The notes: generated from the letters alone by a model not told the origin. A stretch of 64,000 nucleotides of DNA from Rachycentron canadum (GCA_038496675.1 CM076648.1:19588365-19652364), one strand, 5' to 3'; shown: positions 11,001-24,556, numbered from the stretch's first letter. Program-made: numbers and translations.

Positions 11001-12672
11001 CCTCTGTGGTGGACTCTGACCTGAAATCTCATTTAGTATTTCTGCTGCAATTTCCTCTTTAGCAGACAATTTTTTTGACGCACACCATTACTGATACATC
11101 TGAAATAAGATGTGATCTGTTGGCCCAGCACTGGATTTCAAACCTCCCACTAGCATTGAAAGCAACACAGCAGTCATATTCATTAGAAATCTTATATATA
11201 CATGGTTGAAAAGCCCAATCTTGATCTGCAAGGAAATTAAATTCATCCACCAAAGTGCACTCAGTGACAACTGTAACTTTTTGTGATACAATAACTTGAA
11301 ATAGAAAATTATTAAAACTATAAATAAATAACTTTGAGAAAACTGAAAACATCACATCACATTGTTTCTTTGTGACTTATTCCGCTTGATGGTTGCAAAT
11401 GATTAGTTTTATACCTATGCCCAGCTTGTCCTTTATGCCTTGTTGTCCATTTAGCATCCATTTGTGTAAATTATTTTCTATTTTGTTTTAGATTTTCAAA
11501 TGATGAACAAATACATACGACAAGGTTTGCTTCAATTGTACCAAGAGGAAGGTGAAACTGTCGTGGGCAGCAGCATAGATGATGTCCTGCAGCATTTTGT
11601 CGGTGTCACTCAGGCATTTGTAGCTGTATTTAATTATGTGGTAAATGTATGTGAAAGGAATGAATGCTTGTCCATGAGTACAACAGTGCGGGCATTGTAG
11701 GGTGTGTCATGGCTCAATGTGTCATAGATAAGGCGCAAATTTTTACACTCAGTAATTTATAAGGAACAAAAGCCTCATTTTTCTGGTTCACTTATGACAC
11801 TGGAGCAGACCTTGTCTCGAGTGGCAGCAGCTTCTATCAGAATTTCAATGGGCAAGAAAAGTGGATTCTGACCAATAAAAGGTCACGTACAACATGTCGC
11901 TTAAAAGATTGTCAAATCAGAAAAAAGGAGAGACTCTTGAGTGTCGCAGCACGTTAAATGGTGACTGACCCTGGAAATCCCTTTACCATTTCCTCCTTGA
12001 CATTAAAGGATGGCGTTAAAAGGTGTTTTACAGTTGATCAGGAAGTGAGTGTAGGGAGTGTGGAACTGCTGATATTTGCAAAAACAGGGTAGTTGAGATG
12101 GATTGAAATGACATCATACCTCAAATAGATATGGGACAAGATCAAAAAACAGTCTGGTCAGCACGTAGAGAGATGGTAGACAGATAGGCTGGATTTTCTT
12201 GGTCACATTTTATTGCAACGTCTTCAGGGCCAAGGCAAAGAACTTGGCTTAAAATGTTGTTGGGGTTATCTGCTGCAGCTACATAAGTTCAATGGTGGCA
12301 AATGCATCCTTTTTTATGTGTCAGTATTGTAAATTTAAGTTCATACAGTAAATTAAAAGATAATCCAGTTCTGTGTTGTGGATGAAATTATAGTGTAAAG
12401 TATCTTTTAGGTTTCAATGGTAAATATTTTATAAATGTTGAAATTACACAGACATCTCATCAGCAGCCTTATTTGGTAAACAATAACCTACAATGTGTCA
12501 TTTTTTGTTTTGAAAATGAAGACCACAAACTTCATTTGTAAGGCACTTTTCAATTTTATTTGGGCCTACTTTAGTGTGTGGTGTTTCACAGATGACTGAA
12601 GCTAAAAACAAAAAGGACAAATCAAACAAGCAGACAACATAGACTACATATAGAAATGGATGTAGTTTTAGT

Positions 12673-13140
12673 CTGAAAAGTGAAACCAATGCTTAAGCCT
12701 TCATTCTATCTATTGACCATCAGGGGGCGACTCCACTGGTTGTTAAAAGAAATCAGATTGTATTAAAGTCTATGGGAACATGATTTATTAGCTCAGTAAA
12801 CATTTTTCTAAATGAGTTCATTGTCTCAGTCTCTATTTTCCAGTCTTTTTCAATACAACATGATGTTAATTTTTTTGTGGTCCCAATGGTCCCATTTAGA
12901 GGACTATAAAGCAGTGTATGCATTCGGGCGTGGTTACCATGTAATTGATAGACTGTACCTCACCCTGTTTGACAATCAGGAAAGGTTATAGAGCAGTCAG
13001 ATCCACCTCTCACCCATCCTCAGCTCCACCTTTGTCTCCAAATATGGTTTCTTCTGGTTTCAAAAATCCAAGATGGTCTATTTACAAACTGGAAGCTTCA
13101 AACTGGAAGTTCACAAACCAATGGGTGACGTCATGGTGGG
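12673..13140 (+). repeat. Dispersed teleost repeat, copy 2
   Basis: This is the same family as 6144-6585 in the same orientation. It shares CTGAAAAGTGAAACCAATGC, GACCATCAGGGGGCGACTCC, ATTAGCTCAGTAAA and ATGGTTTCTTCTGGTTTCAA. This copy lacks the 5' terminal motif but keeps the 3' part CACAAACCAATGGGTGACGT that copy 1 has lost, so the two together outline the whole element. An ATT-rich simple repeat follows directly. Confidence 0.8.
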
Positions 13141-13175
13141 TTATTATTAGTATTATTATTATTTTTATTATTAAC
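13141..13175. repeat. (TTA)n repeat abutting dispersed repeat copy 2
   Basis: TTATTATTAGTATTATTATT immediately follows the end of the dispersed repeat at 12673-13140 and may be its tail. Confidence 0.8.
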
Positions 13176-14135
13176 AATGATAAACAATAGATAGATTGAA
13201 AGAGCTCTTGATAAATAAAAGGAAATGGACACATTTTAACTCATGAGAATAAGACGTTTGTATTTGTTAATAGTTTTCTGCTTCTGAAGGCCAATTAAGG
13301 AAGGCGTTCTCTAAACAGACACTAATGAACCCTTGACAATCACAGTAGTATTAAAAGTCAAAGTCAGCATCTTATCTGTGACTGGTCTTGTTCTCTAAGG
13401 TCTTCACTCTGGCTCCCAACACAGGTTTCAAATGTCTTCTTCAAGAAATGCGTCTGATCCAGCTCTTTGACCCAGGTTTGCTTCACAGTGAATTGATGGG
13501 AGTGTAAAGCGGCTCCTCCATCACAACCCTCCACCTCATTAAAATCATTTACTCTCTCAGCGCATTAGCAAGCTGAGCTTTAAGAGCTGTGCATAAAAGA
13601 GCAGATGAAGTGGGCCATCTCGACACACTTGTGCGCGCCCTATAAAGATTTTGCAGTCATTCATGTGTATTTCAATCCAGTATCACCCCAATCAGCAGAA
13701 GTTTAAAAAGAAGAGGCAGCTCCGTGCTGTGTAATTAGTGCAAGTGTTTAATTAGGTTTGTGTGCTTTAGCAGTGAGGGGCAATCCTCTGTCACAATGCA
13801 GTGGACCTTTGCTGTCTGGAAACTTAGCCACACGCCTATTTCCCCATCAGGAACTGTGGAAGACTGTTAAACTCTAATGCACAACACAGTCGACAGGCGT
13901 GAGCAGAGAAATGAAATCATATAATTGTCGTGAGCATGTGTATATGTGTTTGGATGTCCCTGTGTATGTGTGTAAGTATGTTAAAATGTATCTGTGTCTG
14001 TATATGTATGTGCATCTAATTTTTCATTCATTCATTATGATGTTGTTTTATCTTGTCTATGTCTTCTCTTGTTTATGCTTCTATGTTTTATTTGCTTGGT
14101 AAAGTGTTCTTGGATATCTAAAAAGGTTTTAGAGG

Positions 14136-14193
14136 TATTACTATTACTATTATTAATAATAATAATAATAATAATTAATAACAATGGTAATAA
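14136..14193. repeat. (ATT/AAT)n repeat
   Basis: ATTACTATTACTATTATT changes into an (AAT)n run, making a partly self-complementary AT-only tract. Confidence 0.9.
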
Positions 14194-15976
14194 TTTGGAT
14201 TTGATCAGATCGTCCACAAAACACATTTAAAAAGCTAATTGGATTCTTATAAACAGGAGAAATACGATGTACTCTGGATGTTATAAGTTGTGTTCAGATG
14301 TATCGCTACACTTCAACCCTCTACCACAGTGCCACATTTCATCATTATTGGAGGCACCCTTGTTAGTCTGATGAAGAATCTGTGGGGTCACTGAGCAGAA
14401 GACCTCAGAAAACCTGTGTATTTTTTTCTAGGTCTTGGTCACCAACAGTGAACTGATGAGGACTGATTTCCAGTACAACAGAGAGCCAAAGTCATGACGT
14501 CATGTTTGTTCCATTCTCGTCTGTAACTTCAAGCTCTTTCTTTTTTTTCAATCAGTCTTTGAACTTCTAAAAACACACAAAAAAACTACAGCTCCCATGA
14601 ACAAAAACTAAGTGAGGCAGTGTGGGTACAGGTTTGGTCCACATTCATAAAACTCCTTTAAAGTAATTCTTTCAGTTTCCTGGTCTGTGCTGTCTAAAAA
14701 CTCCACATCTCCCTGTTCTACTGCTTTTTACCTCCTCCTCTGTTAAGCTGTGATGTTTAGTCTGTTACCATCACGGTTAAAGGTGGTATAAAACGTAAAT
14801 AAGCACAATACTACTTTTAAAAAACAATACTTATCTAAACACATCAAGCAATTCACACATCAAGCTTGAGGACATTTTTTGCCAGTGTTCATGGCTTTCC
14901 CTTTTTGCTCGTCCTCTCAGCGCTGTTCACTTTGTTCCCTGGTCTCCATGATGCTTTGTCACGAGATGCAGTTAAATAAACTAAAAAGAGAAGGCTACAC
15001 TGTGTAACACCGACACTGTAGTAGTCTGCTACCTTCTTTTCATACCCATTCTGGATCAGTTGCTGTACTGAGGGTCCCTACCACCTGTGTCTCTGAAACA
15101 GTAAAGAAAATCACTTGTGTTAACTTTACAAGAGCAAGTGATTTTTCTATTCAGCCCAACCAGGAACCAGTTTTCCCGTTGGCTTTTAAAACGGGTCTCT
15201 TGTGCAGCTCTGATAGAAATCAAATCTGAGTAATTGTCCGCAGAAAATAGGACATTTACACCAGCACTGCATCGGAGGCAATAAAATGAAGACTGCATTA
15301 AAAAAAAAATCTCACTGTCACGCAGGTCTGTGTACTTCATAGCAAGCTTGACCACCTTTCTTCTCCCCCATCGTTTTGCTCACTGGCAGTTCGGAGGTTT
15401 AATGGCAGCGTCTGCATGATGCGCTGTGGGTCTCCAAATCCTGGCGACAGGCCCCTTTGTTTGCTTCTCAGCAAGATGTAGACCCGAGCTGGAGGAGGCT
15501 CTCAAACTTGCAAAAAAGATGGATTATGGGCCTCAAAATAGAGCTGTGCACCTGTCGCCTAACATTTTCCAGCCTGGATACTCTTGGATCCAGTGACCGC
15601 ACCAAATGTCACATGAAGGGGATGCTGAGACCACAAAGCTGCTTAGAGCAGTCGGTAGCTTTCAAGACCCAAATAGGAACCACTAAAGTTTCTCACACCC
15701 AGCAATGAACTTCAAACAGATAACAGTGATGTCTATCAAAATGTGTTTTGAAATGGTGACAGTGACTTATCATAGTGATGACTTATGCTGATGACACCAC
15801 TCTGAGGACACTCAAAGCTGAGGGAGCGACTATATTTTAACATTTTAATGCAGTTTTTCTTCTATGTTCACACACTTCCTCTGTGTGAATTTCACCACAG
15901 ACCACCTTCAAAGTGTTTTTGAAATGTCTGTATTTACCTGTTTTTGTGTCTGCTCAGACTGTGACATCTTTCAGCA

Positions 15977-16009
15977 GATGGACTTTACTGATCCCAAATT
16001 GTGTAATTT
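15977..16009 (-). repeat. Degraded LINE/SINE 3' tail
   Basis: GATGGACTTTACTGATCCCA then AATTGTGTAATTT resembles the same tail as at 56552-56590, more diverged. Confidence 0.4.
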
Positions 16010-17225
16010 GCTGCTTCTGTACATTCATTTGCTCAGTTTAAAATTAGCATTAAAAATGGTCTTGCAATCACTGTGTTACATCAAATCAGTTAATTACAGG
16101 CAATTTAGCAGTAATACTACTTCTCAGCTTCAATAAAAAAAACACATGAATTCACATGGACACTGGACCTACAACCATTCATTCCATTAATCTTTTAGTT
16201 GATTGACAAAAAATTCATGTTTGTTTTTAATCTGTTTGTTTTTAAGCCAAAATCCTGAACATTTTCCAGCTTCTGTGAATGTGAGAAGTTCTGTGGCTTC
16301 TCGTGTTAAAGGAAAGTGAGGATCTGTGGCTTAGACATTTGTTGAAATCACCTTTGGCCATAACGTGAATTTTTCACATTTTTGTGATTTTTTTTTTTTT
16401 TTTTTAAATCAAGCTCTGGACCAATGTTTCCTCAGTCAAAAAAATACTTAGCAGCTCAACTGATTATTAAAATCATTGTTAGTTGCCGCTCTAATGGATT
16501 CTTTGTGCATGACTAAACATGCATGACATCAAAATTAAAAGGCTGCATTTGGCAGGTGTTGACCTTATGGGCATTACATTTAGAAGCATCTTTCAGTAAC
16601 TTCAATCAACCATATAAATAACAGGATCCGAGGTGCAGGTCACAGAATATCTTTAAATACTCAGTAAAAAGAAGCTGGATTTGTAATTTGCAGGGTCAAC
16701 AAGTTCAACAAGGTAAAAATGATGTGATGAATAATTGTTCTGGATTTCAGAAAATACCAATTTTGCTCTGACCTCATATGTGTCAGTGCCTCCAGAAAAA
16801 CCTTTCCTGGTCGCGGCCAATGTGTAATTAATTTGCAGGAAGTGCAGATCGCGATTTGTCTTTGCATCGTGAAACCTTTGTTTCCTCCTCTGTTGATCAC
16901 AAACATGCTCACTCATTTCTTTCCCACAAATAACCATTTATTCTTCACACATTTACTGAAAATTACAGTTTATTGAAAGGACACAGAAAGGTCAGATAAC
17001 ACAGATACATGTAGCTAGGAGTTACTACTCAGTGCATGGCACATTCTCAGGGAGACGACCCATTGTGAGTCTTTGGCTCTTTGCCTCTGGAGTGTTAAAG
17101 GCAGAAAGAGTGCTGAAATATTAAATGTTGAACAGTTGGCCAGCCAACTTGAGCCTCTATATTTCAAAATGTGGAGGAGTAAATTAACCTTGCTACGATG
17201 AGTGACAAACAATATTCTAAGTTGG

Positions 17226-17265
17226 GTAGTAGTAGTAGTAGTAGTAGTAATAATAGGAGTAGGAG
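17226..17265. repeat. (GTA)n trinucleotide repeat
   Basis: Eight GTA/TAG units pass into AATAATAGG and GGAGTAGGAG variants. Confidence 0.93.
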
Positions 17266-17570
17266 TATTTTTTATTTGTCAATTGATTTATACTTATCAC
17301 AAGGATACAGTGTCAGACCTCACCAGTGCAAAGGGATTTTTCTAGAAAGATCACACGATTAGAAAGCAGTGTCCTCACTCAGAATAAAACTCAGATAAGT
17401 AAAGAACAAATGAACAATCATGAAACAAGTTACCAGTGCCATTGCTACCTTTTTAAAAAGAATTTCTAGAATGCATGCCATTTTACTATGGAGGGTTTCA
17501 GATGACGGTTCGAAACTTGACAATTCCAGTGTCTCAGCTTTTGCAAAGAATGCCGATATGCGTATGTGTA

Positions 17571-17642
17571 GCTGTGTTTGTGTGTGTTTGTGTGTGTGTT
17601 TAAAAATGTGTGTTTCTGTGTGTGTGTATGTGTCTGTGTGTG
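17571..17642. repeat. Imperfect (TG)n microsatellite
   Basis: TG units broken by TTTG, AAAAATG and TATG variants. The 145-codon frame at 17420-17857 is produced largely by this repeat. Confidence 0.95.
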
Positions 17643-19501
17643 AGGGCGCACATATTTTTTGTGAGAGTGCGCAAGTGTGTGCTCTTAGAAAGATCCTTCA
17701 GGCAATGCAGGAGCTCTGCATTTTGGATGATATGCCGTCCGCTCAGTTGTATTTATGTGGCTTTGTCTTTTTGCTGCTGCCTCCCTCTGCCTCCTCGCTG
17801 TCGCCTGAGAGCTTTGTGTTGAATTTTCCAGTCTGCGCTTGGCTCCTTTGCTGTTAGGTTCAGAAGATAAAGATTTATAATAAGCAAGACTGACACCATA
17901 ATATTCCACAGTAGACATGTGGTGCAGTCTTTAATCTGAGCAGGAAATGCTCCTAAATATCTGAGGAATACAAAGGAAGTGGAGAAACACATTGTTGTTA
18001 TCCCGGCTTTATATTTAGGCCCCTAAAATAAGCAGTTAATAAATAATATCATCATATCATAGGTTAACAAGACAACATAAGTGTTAATAATAACATTATA
18101 AACTGTATTATTACAATATAAGACATTTTAGATACATTTTATATTCGAAACAGTTCATGGATGCCCTAACAACATCAATAAAAGTTTATAATGGCATTAC
18201 AAAAACACTGAGTATAACAAACTTACCTGTTGTGTCACTGATATCATCAATATTAATATATTATACTATATTATCCACTATTACTAACTTCCAGGCAACT
18301 ACGCTTTCTGCTGTTATTGGCACTAATGCAAGATGCCTTATTAAGGTTAATAAATCCTTCATTATACAATGATAAAGAGTTATTTGTGCTTTTTTTTTTT
18401 CCAGCCAATCAATCTGAAATGTGCACTACCTGTGGTCAAGGTTCATAAAATGGGACCAAAATACATTTACATAATATACAATACAGTAATTAAGTGGCGA
18501 AGCACAAAATCTTACTTTCATCTTGTTAATATAAGTGACAGTCACAGTGAGCCACAAAAAATGGGTGTGCTCTGTGAAACAAAAAACCTCAAACAAAAAC
18601 ACAGTTCAAGTTTGAAAATCAATAGGTAAGTTTAATAAACTCAATAAATGTTTCTAATGCTATTGTAAACTATTATAAACCCATAAGGCCTTTATTAAGA
18701 TTCTTATCTAAGTGCTCATGAATGTCTCTGTAGTGTAACAATAAATGTGTTGATGATACTATCATTAACACTAACAGTCTTCTTGACACATAAGGATTTG
18801 AAAACAACTTATCACATGATGTTTATTACCAGACCTGAATATAAAGCATTACCACTAGGGTAAGGTGGTAGTACAGTAAAGTATATTGAAGTGCAATCAC
18901 TACTGAGTTGTTGTTTTTGTTGTACACTATTTATAAAGACCAAATTAACACCCAGCTTTGGCTTAAACATACTTTTACAAAACCAAAAGAAGCCACCACC
19001 TATTCACATGATGTGGTCAACAATAAGAGGACAACAAGGTGATCTCATAATTTTTTACTGATCTTTAGTTTTCAGAAGGGGGAGGGGGTCTATCCCACAG
19101 CAATACAAAAGGCTAAATAAACACTGTTGCCATAACTGTTATGAGTATGATGGTATAAGAAACTGACATCAAATGTAATTTATTCAAAAAGTGGATTTAA
19201 ATGAGAATTTAAATTTAAGGCTAAAGTTTACTGACAGTTTAAACAGAGCCTCCGCAGCCCTGCCGGTCTCTTATGATGTACTAGGTTCTGAAATGGTGAC
19301 TTTGAAAGATGAAGCCCTTGTGGGTTGGGACACAGCAAAGGAGTCCAGCAGGTTTTCATTCAGCTCTGGAGAAAATGAGTTACTCTTGAGAATAAATGCA
19401 ATTAACCACCAGGTACAATGGAAAACCAGCAGTTCTCAGGGTTTTGAAGATCAGCACAGACAGCTGTCTGTTTACACTTCAGTGGTGCATTCAAACAATG
19501 C

Positions 19502-19553
19502 AGTGTGTGTGTGTGTGTGTGTGTGTTTGTGTGTGTGTGCGTGCGTGCGTGTT
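19502..19553. repeat. (GT)n microsatellite ending in GTGC units
   Basis: GT tandem with one TTTG break and a CGTGCGTGCG end. It lies within, and extends, a chance frame at 19191-19598. Confidence 0.97.
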
Positions 19554-20165
19554 TGGGAAATGAATGTTGTGTTTTCATGGATCCTTTCTGATGTTTGAAA
19601 GACAAAATCATTGGGCTCTATTGTATTTCATTAATGAAATCCAACTGTCTCTGGGATTTTGAATAATTTAAGTCATGTTTGGCAATGACATGTTTAAGCA
19701 CTGAGCACAGGCTCTAGAAACCAATTCCCCGAGCAAAGCATCTGTTTTGTGTTTACCAATGTCACTTTGTCCATGCCTTAAGGCTTGCTGGCTGCTTGCA
19801 AATTACTGAGTTACACATTACTCTGCATGGCAGTGGGTTATAGTGCTATCATCTGGCTTGAAGGAAAACAAATGAAAAGGGGCAACATGTACCTCCACAT
19901 TTATCCCATCACTTTGAGGAGAGTACGACAGTAAACTCTGAATCTGACCATGTAATTTGGCAGTCAGGTAATTATTACACACACACACTACATCTTAAAC
20001 TTGGGTATGTGCTTCAAGTGATTCAGTGACTGAGACTTGGTGCTCAATGACTTCACTTCCATCTGCAGACAAACTTCATCCCTCACTTTAATGCACTTCT
20101 GGGGCTTCTTGCCAGCCACAGTTGCCGCCCACTTTGATCTGAGTTTGGGATTTTCCTTTTTTTTT

Positions 20166-20206
20166 TGTGTGTGTGTGTTTCTGTGTGTGTGTGTGTGTGT
20201 GTGTGT
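20166..20206. repeat. (GT)n microsatellite after a T run
   Basis: TTTTTTTTTT followed by a GT tandem with one TTTCT break. Confidence 0.97.
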
Positions 20207-23058
20207 TATTTATCACCAGCAAACACACCCTTTAAGACATCTACAAGTTTTTGTGCAAGGATGGGTTTTTGAAAAAAACTTTTCCAGTAGTAGCACAACC
20301 AATGTCTGCAGTCTGGTATAAAAGAAATGTACAACTGTTATATACAGGAGATTCTGACTTTATTTAGGTCCATGTTGTCACCATGTTTGTCATAAAGCGG
20401 GTGGTTTGCTTCGCTCTAATACCCTTCAGATAAAATATTGGTGAGTGCTGTCCTATTTTATTGTGGGTGTCAGTGGTTATGTGGGTGCATGCCAACTAAC
20501 TAATTAACTGACTGTGCCACAGCAGGCGGATGGCGCGCTCCTAAAACAAATGCCATATATATGAAACATTGTCTTTCTAAATAATTGATGCTTTTGAACA
20601 ACTGTGTATGTGACTCAGTTGATGTTTCTTTCCTTCATATTCTCACCGTTTGTGATTTTTATACTGCAGCTGGTGCTGGTCTGCTTCCACTTGCACTTTT
20701 TTAATGAATTCAGGAATGTCAGAGAGAAACAGCACTGATGCCACTGAGCCTCAGAGACATGCTCTGTTGTTTGAGGATGTCAGGGGTTTGCTGAAGTGTT
20801 ATGAAGTTCAATTTTTGACTTGAGAGGAAACAGAAAAGAAACTTTTAACTCTCACAGAATCATAATGATGGACTCAAGCACATTTGAACAAATGTTATAC
20901 AGGTTAGGTTGCTTACTATGGCTTTAAAACCACAGTGTATTTACCAAACTGGAACAACGTTATTTTGCTCCATGTTGTTGACATTACAGTTAATCTGTCT
21001 GAAAACTCCTCTGTGGGTGTGTGGTGGCGGTCTGTCAGGCTGTCGATGTTCAGGGCACATCAATGAGAGCCTCTTTGTCTGATCACTCTGCCACAGGAGA
21101 CTCAGTGAATAGACAAGTGCTTATTTTACAATTCATCCCAACTAAAAAGTGCAGATGCTGCTCTGTTTTGCCTTAAACCCTTTCTTTGTCTTGTACAAAA
21201 CACACAGCAGGTGCACGACCACAAGAATAGCCTTTTCTTCCAAAAACATCTGAGCACAGGAGGAGGCTGGTGCCACTCAGGTTCTCAGTTTCACAAATCG
21301 AACATGAGAACATATAATGAAGGTAGAGTAGTGACAGGAACGGAGGCCACTTTAATGCAGATTGATCCACAGGGACCGAAATGCAAATCATTACTAATCA
21401 AATTGTTTACTACACCATGAATGGCAAGCGCTGTGCATGAGGGATACAAGCGGGCAGCAGGAGCAGAGAATCGATTGTAGATTCATTGCTGCAGCACAAT
21501 GTGAAAATTTCCCAATTAATGAGATAAAAACAAAAATGATAATAACATGGAAAACTCCTCAAAAGTCATTAGCCCTGCTGAGACGTTACAAGTCATCTCT
21601 TCCAGTTTGTTAACTTGGTTAAATGCTCTTAAAAAGACATTGTGACAATTAAAAAAAGCAGAACATTAAAGCAAACTGTTGTTAAAATGCTGCTGTACAT
21701 TGTTCTCTCTATTGTATTTTTTTCTATTCTTTTGTCTTGTGTTGATAAAGAGCAGCACAAAATGCCTCTGGGAACTGCTCTTGACTTCAATAACATGTAA
21801 CGCATTATGTAGAACCATTTCACTACATTAATTCTTAAACAGAACAGCATTATTTTGTTCTGCTTTGAATCTGTGACACAGTCCACTGTTGTATTACATA
21901 AAAAAAAGCTATTGTCAGACTCTCGCTGAATATCTGGCACAAAACACATCAGCTAAAGTCAAATCTGCCCATTTGTTGGGATCTCTTCTGAAATATTCTC
22001 GTATTCTTGTGCAAATAGTGTGTGTGTCTAAAAATGGATAGCTGCCACTTGGAATGCAAGACACTTGCTCAGTTACACAGTATTGCACAGCATTGAAATG
22101 AGATACATTGTTTTGCTGTGCCATCTGCCACTGCCAAACAGGTGTGACTCTATTCAATAATATGATGAGGGTGGCAGTTATGCATAGGCTTTGGCAGGGC
22201 ATTGAATATTGTATACTATAGGTGATGTTGGCACAGTGAATATTAGATTTTAGCAGATTGGTCTCCTTCCTCCAGGAATGTGATGGAGGCTTTGTGCCTT
22301 TTCATCACACTGTATCACTTGCCGGGCTTTGTTTGACTTCTTTGTGTCATACTTTGTTGCAGAGTCGAATCATTTTGTTTGGTTATTAGTTGTCAGACAC
22401 TGTGTAGTTACACCATGTCAGTTACTGCACCTCTACATCAGAGCTGACAACAGCCTGAAAATTATACAGGAGCTGCTTGGAATATGAGACTGATGATATT
22501 TTTCCATTTGTCAACAAATCACATGAAAAGAGAAGTTTCCTATTTCCCTGAGCCTAGTATTGCTTATTTTCTTTGTGCAGTAGAGTTCCATTGTTGTCAG
22601 AAAACTATTAAAAACAAATCAGAGAGCTACACAGTTGCACTGGATGACAAGTTTCTTCATTACCAAACGCATGGACTGAGTCCTGGATCCACATCATCAC
22701 AACATGGTTGTAAAAACTCATTAGTGCTTCAATTTAATCTGTGGCAGAGAATAGTGCCTACCAAACATTATTTATTCCTGTTTGAGTAATGGTTGATTTA
22801 GAAAATTAACCCACATATTTGTGACCTGAACATTCACATCTTCAGTATGAACAAACGGTCTTCTGTCACAAAAAGGGTGGGACTATCATCAAGTCCTGAG
22901 AGACAAACTAACAGTCGGTTAATTTTGGGAGATTTGTTGACAATAAGAAAAAGGACGGTCTTGTCTTTTACGACTGTTACCCCAATTAAATTCACTGGAG
23001 TCACGAGTGAAATATTTAACTATGTTATCATTTCCATTTAAATCAAAACCATGCTCAC

Positions 23059-23133
23059 CTGCTGTGGCTCTGGCAGCTTTTTACTTTCTGGAGCTGTTTC
23101 CTCCGTCTGATTCTGGAAGCAGTCTCCTCCAGT
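23059..23133 (-). CDS. luzp2: probable luzp2 exon: variable C-terminal tail (2)
   Basis: A 75-nt segment of 25 codons, phase 0 at both ends, preceded on the minus strand by a good acceptor (CCTCTCCCCCTACAG) and followed by donor GTGAGC. The translation TGGDCFQNQTEETAPESKKL then PEPQQ resembles the acidic, threonine- and proline-rich part of the mammalian LUZP2 tail (a motif like NATAETEPIPQKLQMP). It contains one N-x-T sequon (NQT), which could be glycosylated if the protein is secreted (inference). A second frame is also open over this short length, so frame choice depends on the phase-0 rule seen in the neighbouring exons. No exon encoding the expected end of the protein was recognised below it. 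Confidence 0.75.
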
Positions 23134-24461
23134 CTGTAGGGGGAGAGGAAAGAGTCTCAGCGCAGTGAAGAGAAAACAAGCTGCCAACTTCCCAGCTGTG
23201 TGTATTCAAAGACAACACGAGATGAGTGGAGCCATATCAGTGACATTAATATGCCCTTTTGAATTTCATATAAAAGTTACAAGGCATTTCATTGGCTACT
23301 TTTACAACCATAGAGGCATCCAATTAACTTTCTCATTTGTTTTATGACAGTAATCAAGAACAAAATTAATAATCACAAGATTGAAGAAGGAAAAAAAAAC
23401 CTAATAGTTGTTGCTTCTGAATAAGGAGTTGCTGCATTTCTGGTTTTTCTTTTAGTTTTAGTTTGGTTTTAAGGTCAGAAAGAAAGAAGCAATTTCAAGA
23501 TGCCACCTTGAGATCCCATATGTTGGGCATTTATTTATTCATACAAAATGTCTTTCCTCATTTCCTGCCAGCCTACAGGGAGAGGAGGACAGGGGAAGAT
23601 GCGGTGGTGTTCATGAGCGAACACAATATCTGAGTCTCTGTTTCAAATATGTCTCCTCTTATCTTTACCAGAATGTTTCTCCTCTTGCTGCAGGATTTTT
23701 TTTTACAACCCTGCCAAAATTATATAATCAATTATGGGATTGTTTTTGGCACAATGTCATTAAGGAACAATCTCTCTGACACAGTTTCCACAGAGGCTAA
23801 TTTCCTCTTTGGGTGGCATCCCTCTGTACGGCCCAGTCTCCTTTGGTCTATCCATTTATATCTGTAATAGTTCTTGATAGTCACTTGTCAAAAATCCTCA
23901 TGGAGCGTGTTCGCCTCCCCTGCTTTCGTCAAATCCTCTTGGTTTTGACAAGGTTGGAGATGCTCATTCTCTGCAGTAACTGACAGCTCACAGTTGCCTG
24001 GATCTCAGAGAAGCAAGTCTGTAACTATAAGGTACCAAAGTCCTTCACAAAAAATCTGAATAAGAGAGGTCAGTGACTCCCTCTTACTATCCCCCCACAA
24101 TAACTGCTTTCAAAGTGTCAGGGAGGCACTTGACTCGCTCAGATGTTCCTAAGAAGCTCCTCAGTGCAGTGCTGTGTTTGCACTGGGCAGGTGCTGTTGT
24201 GATTGAAAGGCTCCTCGAAGTGAGAGTGAATATGCAAATTTTATCTTCACTTCAACTTCAATTCTCCATACACATGGAGTTAAAATGCATTGCTAGAATC
24301 ATTGTTGGTGAGATAGTTGTTAACAAACAACTATGGATCTGTTGGGTTGTTTTGTTTTGTCTACGCCACTGTGCCAGCGACGGCTGTGGCCTGAGGCATC
24401 ATGTTTTCAGGTTGTTCATCCATCCTTCTCTTTCTCAAGCTGCGGGGTAGACCGCTCCTTT

Positions 24462-24556
24462 CTCATGAACACCTTGAGGGAAATGGCTCATTCACTCAGA
24501 CTCAGGGATGAACTGATTTATATGGTCAGAGGTCAAGGTCACTGTAGCCTCTCCAG
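24462..24556 (+). repeat. Dispersed teleost repeat (GGTCAAGGTCACTG family)
   Basis: The run CATGAACACCTTGAGGGAAA, ACTCAGGGATGAACTGATTT, GGTCAGAGGTCAAGGTCACT matches a common fish repeat. It has no coding content. Confidence 0.6.

Larger units (their letters stand above)
11001..23058. other. Non-coding stretch 3' of the last recognised luzp2 exon
   Basis: It holds dispersed repeat copy 2, simple repeats and a relatively GC-rich patch at 15360-15700 with overlapping open frames. The terminal luzp2 exon was sought here on the minus strand and not recognised. In the transcript direction this is the last luzp2 intron, 3' UTR or flank. Confidence 0.55.

Noticed and set aside
14136..14193. CRISPR-like or satellite array
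   Set aside because: A simple trinucleotide repeat without spacers. No CRISPR array exists anywhere in the window.
15781..15830. MTYADDTTL peptide resembling the reverse transcriptase YADD box
   Set aside because: The neighbouring RT motifs are absent and the segment is a GATGAC-type near-repeat, so the match is probably chance.
17420..17857. 145-codon plus-strand open frame, the longest in the window
   Set aside because: Much of it is Cys-Val-Cys sequence from the TG repeat. No family motif or splice support. The minus strand is equally open around 17690-17900.
18190..18232. Strong minus-strand donor (ACAACAG|GTAAGTTTG)
   Set aside because: No usable acceptor or coding-like sequence upstream of it; the surroundings are almost pure AT.
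19191..19598. 135-codon plus frame
   Set aside because: The second half is GT-repeat translation. The first half shows no known motif.
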